Under the pieces are notes generated by a model. It saw only the letters and a list, made by a program, of their open reading frames with translations, did no database searches and was not told the origin of the DNA. A program made the position numbers and the translations under genes. Below are positions 57,501 through 64,000 of a DNA stretch of 64,000 nt, piece after piece (within the stretch, counting starts at the first letter, position 1; each line of letters begins with the position of its first letter). Origin of the DNA: Denticeps clupeoides (lineage: Eukaryota; Chordata; Actinopteri; Clupeiformes; Denticipitidae); contig NC_041708.1 of the NCBI RefSeq assembly GCF_900700375.1, positions 37,807,204-37,871,203 on the forward strand. Reading direction: 5' to 3'.

Positions 57501-58095
57501 ACCTCTTTCCGAATGCACTGCAAGCTGTGCGCACCGAAGTACCACGAGATAATGGCTTTAAAAACTCTCTGTCTAACTTAAAAAAGCATATTGAGGTAAG
57601 ATGAAAGTTTCTTATTATCAGTCTCTTATTGGCATAATATTGTAGTGATGAAGTGATGTTTGCTGTGCCTGGGTACATGCAGACATGACATGGTTTGCTT
57701 GCTAGCAGTAGGCTATGATTTAACGTTGAAATTCTTAGCCAAATGTTATCTGAGCTTTTATTATTTTTCCTTTTTTTCTCCACTTTTTTTTTTTTTTTTT
57801 ACTAATTTTACAGTTGTTTGTGTGATTATATATAAGCTAATTCTGCAAAGCTGTAGTCAAAAACGTTTTGAGCTCTACAGCTGGTTGATTTAAACACATT
57901 CTAAGTCTACACAACATAATAGCATAGACGGAGAAGAGAATAATGGTGGCCAAAATGATGACTATGATGAAGAAGAGGAAAGCATTGACGGTGTTGAATT
58001 GGTTGATACCTTTTGGACGAAGTTGACAACTTGGAATACCAGCTTCCCAAGCACCATCACTGTGCCACCTCCTGTTAATGATGAGTAGTACACAT
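57498..58095 (+). mobile_element. hAT-like / BED-finger fragment
   Basis: Near 57505-57596 the plus strand reads RMHCKLCAPKYHEIMA, then after a one-base shift NSLSNLKKHIE followed by a donor-like GTAAGA: a BED-type zinc finger as in hAT transposases. About 59 open codons at 57905-58091 (acidic DDYDEEEESIDGVELVD, ending PPPVNDE stop) may be a following exon. Assignment is tentative; a broken host BED-finger gene is the alternative. Confidence 0.4.
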
Positions 58096-58515
58096 ATAAG
58101 GTTCTTTAATATATTTGCATTGTACTAAAATGGACATGTGTGACTAAAACAGGTTTTACATTTTAATAAAACACTGTAGTCATGATATAACCCTTCAAAA
58201 AAATTGGGAGGTGGGTTAGTGCATTATAGTGCACTGTGGCCCCTAGGCTTTTGTCCTTATTGGCATTTTTCCTCTTACATTACTTTTACTTTTATACTTT
58301 AAGTAGTTTTAAATCCAGTACTTTTATACTTAATCAAAAAGCTTGAATTGATAACCTTATTATCTATACTTCTACTTCAGTAATGACTGTGAATACTTTT
58401 GACACCGCTGAGAAATTGTTAAAAGAGAAATAAATATTTAAAACTGTGTGTCTATCTACAGGTAAGTAAAGAGTAATAATGACTGTAATAATCTGATGTA
58501 TCATATTTCTCCCAG

Positions 58516-58574
58516 GCTGCAGTTCTGTTTCCTCTCCGCTGTGAGCTGTTCAGGTCTGGCCTCAACTCTCGTAT
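58516..58574 (+). pseudogene. NLR LRR-exon remnant cut by the 48-bp satellite
   Basis: After the standard intron tail and CAG, the first ~58 nt of an LRR exon (GCTGCAGTTCTGTTTCCTCT) are followed directly by the satellite. The 3' two-thirds are missing. Confidence 0.75.
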
Positions 58575-58576
58575 GT

Positions 58577-58965
58577 CTGCTGCCCTCTGGTGGATTATTA
58601 ATGTTACTGCTACATTAGTGTTGTCTGCTGCCCTCTGGTGGAATATTAATGTTACTGCTACATTAGTGCTGTCTGCTGCCCTCTGGTGGAATATTAATGT
58701 TACTGCTACATTAGTGTTGTCTGCTGCCCTCTGGTGGATAATTAATGTTACTGCTACATTAGTGTTGACTGCTGCCCTCTGGTGGAATATTAATGTTACT
58801 GCTACATTAGTGTTGTCTGCTGCCCTCTGGTGGATAATTAATGTTACTGCTACATTAGTGTTGTCTGCTGCCCTCTGGTGGAATATTAATGTTACTGCTA
58901 CATTAGTGCTGTCTGCTGCCCTCTGGTGGACTAATGATGTTACTGCTACTTTAGTGTTGTCTAAC
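58577..58965. repeat. 48-bp satellite, array 2 (8 copies) with CTCF-like motif
   Basis: The same unit as array 1; CTGCTGCCCTCTGGTGG begins at 58577 and every 48 bp to 58913, all in one orientation. The period is divisible by three, so both strands stay open by chance (SAALWWIINVTATLVL); this is not a protein. Confidence 0.95.
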
Positions 58966-59055
58966 ACTAACACACGCACAGGCGCACACACTGCAAATAA
59001 AGTGGAGTGAAGTGGAGAAGAAGAAGTAAAAAGTCCTTCTGTCTTTCTTCTGCAG

Positions 59056-59442
59056 TTTGCTGACCTATCTGAAGCTGCCACTCGTAATACTGAAGCCCTC
59101 CGCCGCCAGGTGCAGGTTCTCACCTGCGAGCTGGACGCTGTGAAGGGCGCGGTGAGTCTCCACCCACTTCCAGCCACACCCACCCTGGGGTAACCTCCAC
59201 CTCACTCTTTTATCTGTTTTGCACAGAACGAGTCTCTGGAGCGGCAGATGCGGGAGATGGATGAGAACTTCTCGGTGGAGGCCGGCGGCTACCAGGACAG
59301 CATCGGCCGCCTGGAGGAGGACATCCACAACATGAAGGACGAGATGGCATGCCACCTGCGCGAATACCAGGATCTGCTCAACATCAAGATGGCACTGCAC
59401 ATCGACATCGCCACCTACAGGAAGCTGCTGGAAAATTTATGA
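59056..59442 (+). pseudogene. Vimentin-like type III intermediate-filament fragment, two exons
   Basis: Two exons with an intact GT-AG intron: 59056-59151 (FADLSEAATRNTEALRRQVQ then VLTCELDAVKGA) and 59227-59442 ([20 protein letters not shown] ... [29 protein letters not shown] stop). They match coil 2 of vimentin (its exons 5 and 6). About ten residues (QAKQ...YR) are missing from the first exon, and the second ends early where LLEGEESR would be. No head, coil 1 or tail exons are present. The intron shows this is a duplicated gene piece, not a retrocopy. Probably a pseudogene, although the reading frame is open. Confidence 0.78.
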
Positions 59443-59907
59443 ACATTTCAAGTGCAAAATTCTTTCTGGTTTGACCCAGGACATTTTCGAGCTTCAAATT
59501 CTAGACGTTCACATTATAGACCCCTAAAATAAATAAGGGTTATATTCAGGAATTCTCTGACTTTTTAGCATCTATTTTAGCAAGTGCTGAGAGAGTTTTA
59601 ATACTGCATGACTTTGTGTATGGAGTTTAATGCCATGGGTGGAACTGTGTGTGAATCTGATATATGATATATGGAGCATTTCTGATGTGTGGCCTGATGT
59701 TAATGATTAATGAAGTAACTGAATCTGGTGAATCTCTTGTGTGGTGTGCTCTCTGGACCTTGTCTGATTACCAACAGAAAGGTGGTGGCACTGGCTGCTG
59801 GGCTTGTAGGTGTTAAGGAGGGTGATGGTGAGGGGAAAGAAATTGTTCCTGGGTTGGTCCTGGTCTGAAGGCTTCTGTATCATTCTGAGGTCAAAAGATT
59901 TTTCTAA
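59443..59907. other. Intergenic, nothing recognised
   Basis: No gene supported. Sequence near 59,760-59,890 and 60,120-60,200 may be one unidentified repeat interrupted by the SINE-B. Confidence 0.4.
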
Positions 59908-60119
59908 AGTTAAAGTGATTGTCACATGTGATACACAGTGAAATTTGTCCTCTGCATTTATCCCATCACCCTGAGTGAGCAGTGGGCACCATGACAGCAG
60001 TGTGTGGGGACGGTGCTTTGCTCAGTGGCACCTCAGTGGCACCTTGGCGGATCGGGATTCAAACCGGCAACCTTCTGATTACAGGGCCGCTTCCTTAACC
60101 GCTAGCCACCACTGCCCCC
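59908..60119 (-). mobile_element. SINE-B copy, antisense
   Basis: Typical body, short 5' part, and the same internal GTGGCACCTCA duplication as the copy at 54613. Confidence 0.9.
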
Positions 60120-60284
60120 ACTGCCTCTGGTTCTTGAGAGTGACAGGTCCTGGATGGAGGACCGGGAGACACAGATGATCTTTTCTGCCCTCCGTACAGT
60201 TGTAAGGAACGTAGACATTTTCTTTGGATAATCCTTAAGTATAAGAATCCCTTAGCAAAATCCGACACTACCACTCCTATAGCT

Positions 60285-60335
60285 TTACTTTACTTTATTT
60301 AGCAGCCGCTTTTATCCAAAGCGACTTACAAGAGG
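60285..60335 (-). mobile_element. Diverged L2/SINE tail relic
   Basis: GCTTTTATCCAAAGCGACTT is a diverged version of the complement of the shared LINE/SINE-A tail core. The following AT-rich stretch to 61,107 holds nothing I can assign. Confidence 0.55.
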
Positions 60336-61107
60336 AAGACACCAGCAATTCTCGTTCGATTTCTATAGAATATTGAGTTTACAAACTAAGAGGCCTGATA
60401 AGGCTCAAACTTGTCAGTGAAGAGCATGAGAGATTGTTAAGTGCTAGACGAAGAAATATTATAATGTATTTATACATTTTTGTATTGTTTTGTGCAATAG
60501 CTTGATCTTCAAACTGCCTTAAAGCACAAGCGTTAAGGCAGATGTGATTTCTAAATCTCAACTCATAAAGTTAAAAAAAAAAAAAAAGACTATGATGAAA
60601 AAAGCAAAACAGTGTAAAGACTAAAATGTCATAGCACAATAATTGTATGATAACAGGTTCACCAAAGTACGATGTTTAGCGAATGGTTACAAAGTTGTAC
60701 GGTCCAGTGTTTACACCACAATAAATTATGCTCTCTGTTAAAAAAAGATGTTTAATCTTTAAACAAAGGTTAGAGCTGTAACCAGGAGATCTTATGTCAT
60801 GGATGTTTGAGAAGGTTTGAGTGTCATTTATGATGATAAGAGTTCATTCAGTCTGGATGATGGTTTCTTAAAAGCTGAGATGGGAGTTTTGTCGTTTGTA
60901 TTTTACTTTGGAGTACATAATTTAATTGTAGATTGTAAATGTGAAGGCACTTTTAAGTTAATCATGAAAATAATTATGATATCAACTAAGTTATGTATTC
61001 TTATAAAAATTTAATATTGACCTTATTTCACACCAAATCAAGCATAAAATCCTCACTGACAACTACAATCTTTTGACACAAATACATACAATATACACAG
61101 TAAAATG

Positions 61108-61333
61108 AAAGAAGTGATTGTGAAACACTGCAGCACAGCACACGGTGATACAACAAAATGCGTCGTCTGTATTTAACCATCACCCTTGGTGAGCAGTGGG
61201 TGCCATGACAGCGGCCCGGGAAGCAGTGTGTGGGGACGGTACTTTGATGAAGGGAACCTCTTTGGCGGTTCAGGATTCAAACCGGCAACCTTCTGATTAC
61301 GGAGCCACTTCGATAACCACTAGGCCACCACTT
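61108..61333 (-). mobile_element. SINE-B copy, antisense, old
   Basis: A more diverged member (TTTAACCATCACCCTTGGTG, GCAACCTTCTGATTACGGAG, CACTAGGCCACCACTTC). Confidence 0.88.
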
Positions 61334-61708
61334 CACAGTGAACAAGAAAATAAAATGGGCAAATACAACGAAATAGACGGTTGTTTTGTATTACCTTTGA
61401 GAATTATTCCCCAGGATCTGACTGGGACCATAAAAACCGTATCAGCACCGAAATGAGGCTTCTATGTGGTCTTTACGGCCCTGTAATCAGAAAAGCGTCT
61501 AACAATAAGGCGGCGAAGGCCACTCACAATATGGCGGTGACGTCAACGTACAACGCTGCTAATTATGACCACATATATCTATATCATTACTGCTATATAC
61601 TCAAATATTACTCTATACAGATGTATTATGATATTCAACCGTGGTTGTAATTGCTCAATCGTTTTTTAATAAAACTTTCCAGTAACTGACGTCAGCTCCT
61701 TTTCCTTT

Positions 61709-61728
61709 TCGAAACCGAAAGCGGTTTC
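61709..61728 (+). promoter_or_regulatory. ISRE-like element upstream of the third NLR copy
   Basis: TCGAAACCGAAAGCGGTTTC contains GAAACCGAAAGC, a strong IRF/ISRE core, partly repeated on the other strand. It lies directly before the predicted first exon (about 61735-61824, donor AGCG|GTGAGTAA), which is homologous to 37690-37778. Confidence 0.6.
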
Positions 61729-61734
61729 TTACCG

Positions 61735-61824
61735 CAGCAGACCCGCCATGTTGGAGAAGACGCGGGTTTTAAAGTAAAAACAATCAGTCCGGATTTTAAG
61801 ACGGACGATCCGAACCCAGCAGCG
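61735..61824 (+). other. Predicted noncoding first exon of the third NLR copy
   Basis: Aligned to the 37.7 kb exon: both hold GCCATGTTGG, AGTCCGGATTTTAA and CAGCAGCG|GTGAGTAA. Conservation of the exon and donor between copies supports a real transcription start region. Confidence 0.5.
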
Positions 61825-62952
61825 GTGAGTAATTTCTGGAGATGAAACTTTATTAAAGTGACGGTTAATATGGGGGTTCGGGACTTTTACTCCCCGTGCA
61901 GTGATGAAGTGAAAGTGCGTGCTGTCTGTAGATCTCACTGGTTCCACTGTAAATAAAAAAGAAAGTTCTTTTTAAGTGTATTTTTGGTTTGTAATGCATC
62001 GTAAGGAGAATAATTGTTTTTAAATAACCCATCCATAAATCTTATTACCTACAAATTATATGCAAATTTGAACAATTACAAACTGACAAAATAATTTCAG
62101 TATTAGAGTATAAACCAGCACCACGATACTAGATAGATCCACTGGACTACATCACACTTACCAAAATAGTGAAAGGTAGCAGCAATTTCCATAAAACTGT
62201 CCTAAGGGACGACCAGTCAAGTTAACATGTGTGTGTCCTGATAGAACATCAGCAGCAGCAGCAGCTCCCAGAAACGATGGAGAATTTTGCTTAATTCCTT
62301 GTCGGCCAGTCTGTGGTATAGTGGCTCCTGCAGCATTTTAAATAGCCTATAATTTAAGAAATTTAGCTTTTTGTGGACATACTGTACATTACAAACCCTG
62401 TTCTAATGCAGTTGCACATTGCTTACTGTTTAAACGCTTTATTTCTTCATTTGTTCGCTGTTTATGTAAATGTACTGTGAATTTCTATTCTGGTCTGTGG
62501 TGTGAAAACGCCTTGAATGAAGAATGGACGTCTGAAGAATGGATCATTTTGCCATTTTTGACAAATTAATGCAGTTATTCAAAACGTCAATGAAGGACAG
62601 TAGCTACAGGCACATAGTCAGTCATGTACAGTAAGATGTATAGTTGTACATGTTTTAATATTTTAATAAAGACACATCTTGTTAACTACAGTCTAAATAC
62701 AAATATGAACAATTACATACCAAACATATACTTTACTACAATATTACACATGTTAAATATTCAGAATTTCCTGGTCCAGCTGCTCCAGGAGGAAAACTGG
62801 AGAAACAGATCCAGAGTGGTGTGTTCTGTATCACAGTTTAGTTTCTTTTATCAGGAACTCAAAATTGGCTCCAACAACCACAATACCAGCACAATTTCTC
62901 TAAAACTGTGTCTGTCCTGAAGGATGTTCTCTCTCTCTCTCTCTCTGTCTCT

Positions 62953-63189
62953 AAAGTGAAGTGATTGTCACATGTCATACACAGCAGCACAGCACACAGT
63001 TCACACAGTGAAATTTGTCCTATGCATTTAACCATCACCCTGAGTGAACAGTGGGCAGCCATGACAGGCGCCCGGGGAGCAGTGTGTGGGGACGGTGCTT
63101 TGCTCAGTGACCTTGGCGGATCGGGATTTGAACCGGCAACCTTCTGATTATGGGGCCGCTTCCTTAACCGCTAGGCCACCACTGCCCCA
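62953..63189 (-). mobile_element. SINE-B copy, antisense, inside an NLR splice-acceptor tract
   Basis: Full-length SINE-B lies between (CT)n and the CTCTCCACAG acceptor of the first coding exon of the third NLR copy. The equivalent tract at 41770-41820 has no insertion. A short duplicated GGAGGCCACCACTGCC piece follows its head. Confidence 0.93.
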
Positions 63190-63257
63190 GGAGGCCACCA
63201 CTGCCTCTCTCACTCTCTCACTCACTCTCCACAGGTTTAGGGGACTCTGTGTCTAAA

Positions 63258-63943
63258 ATGAGTGTCTGTGGGGATGGTGAGGAGGGGGACACTGGTCCCC
63301 ATCAGACACACAGACCAGAGTCTCCAGTGTCCAGCTTTGTATCTATGAAGAGTGACTGGTCCATGGATCATCCTATTAAATTCAGTGGAGCTTCAACCCC
63401 CTGTGATCAGAGGTGAGGAACAGATTGTGGAGTTTGGTGATGAACTGAATGAGGAAGTAAATCAGTTTGGTTTTTTCCTGCTCTGGAGTTCATTACAGTG
63501 ACCTGTAAGCAGAACCCGTCTCAGTGGGACACATCTGACTCCGTCTCATCATTCTTCTGATGCTCTTGACCAGAGTGATTTATGTTCAATAATTACAGGT
63601 TCAGCCCCCTGCAGCAGCACAGTTTATTACCCGCTAGATTACTACACACAGAGAAAAACTCCTCAGATATTACAGTTCATTTTTGAACTGATTAAAATAA
63701 TAATATTACGATAATTTCCTTAAAAACAAGAAATAACAGGAAGCCTTTTTGGTGCTTGATAATCCAGCCGTCTGGTTCCTCCTTAAAGAGTGACGTGTCC
63801 ATAGTGTGAATCTGAGGTGTTGAACGTTCTCTCTGTCCTCCTGTGTGTCTGCAGTGTGTGGACGACTGGAACACACACAGCTCCATCAGGACACCAGAAC
63901 CTGATAACCAACGACCCGACCATCAACAGGAGCAGAGACACAA
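63258..63943 (+). CDS. Third NLR copy, first two coding exons (runs off the right edge)
   Basis: Exon 63235-63412 (start codon 63258-63260; [20 protein letters not shown], then [20 protein letters not shown]) and exon 63855-63943 match the first two coding exons of the complete gene in length and phase (155 and 89 coding nt). The FISNA-NACHT exon would follow beyond the window. The gene is in tandem with, and on the same strand as, the complete copy. Whether it is intact cannot be judged here. Confidence 0.82.
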
Positions 63944-64000
63944 GTACGAATTTTATTACTTTTCACCTGAATATGTGGACTGGTGCTGCTGTAATTCCAG

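Noticed and set aside
58573-59183. Open frames on both strands with a 16-residue repeat (ALWWIINVTATL / HQRAADNTNVAV)
   Set aside because: Produced by a 48-bp satellite whose period is divisible by three; no start context, splice structure or known domain.

Overview
The window is vertebrate nuclear DNA from a ray-finned fish. The genes are split by GT-AG introns, the intergenic DNA is full of tRNA-headed SINEs and fish-type LINEs, and there is a fish-specific NLR gene cluster. I cannot name the species; an otocephalan or clupeomorph teleost is only a guess. Exons were joined by hand from splice sites, reading phase and remembered human orthologues, so boundaries are predictions.

Left third (1-18.1 kb): an ancient immune/proteasome block. 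irf9 (minus, 3' part off the left edge) lies downstream of rnf31/HOIP (minus, 22 predicted coding exons, 1049 aa), which is divergently paired with psme2/PA28-beta (plus, 11 exons, 245 aa). The order and orientation match human 14q (PSME2-RNF31-IRF9). Middle (18.1-30.5 kb): lsm5 (minus, 5 exons, 91 aa) converges on psme2 and shares a head-to-head promoter with avl9 (plus, 16 exons, 626 aa), as on human 7p14. Two separate human synteny blocks are therefore joined here.

Right half (31-64 kb): a tandem array of fish NLRC3-like NLR genes. One copy looks complete (promoter exon near 37.7 kb, coding 41,844-51,964: FISNA, NACHT, six 174-nt LRR exons, basic tail, no B30.2). The tail of a second copy lies at 33.9-34.8 kb, the 5' part of a third at 61.7-64 kb, and LRR-exon debris at 56.6 and 58.5 kb. 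LRR exons were amplified together with whole introns. The array is littered with LINE, Tc1, Penelope, hAT-like and solo-LTR fossils, and includes a two-exon vimentin-like fragment.

Themes: interferon-response-like elements sit at psme2 and at both NLR promoter exons, in the same window as irf9. Seven LRR introns or intron remnants carry an abutting acceptor/donor sequence. A 48-bp satellite carries twelve copies of a CTCF-consensus-like motif. A 38-bp satellite appears to derive from the head of the local SINE.
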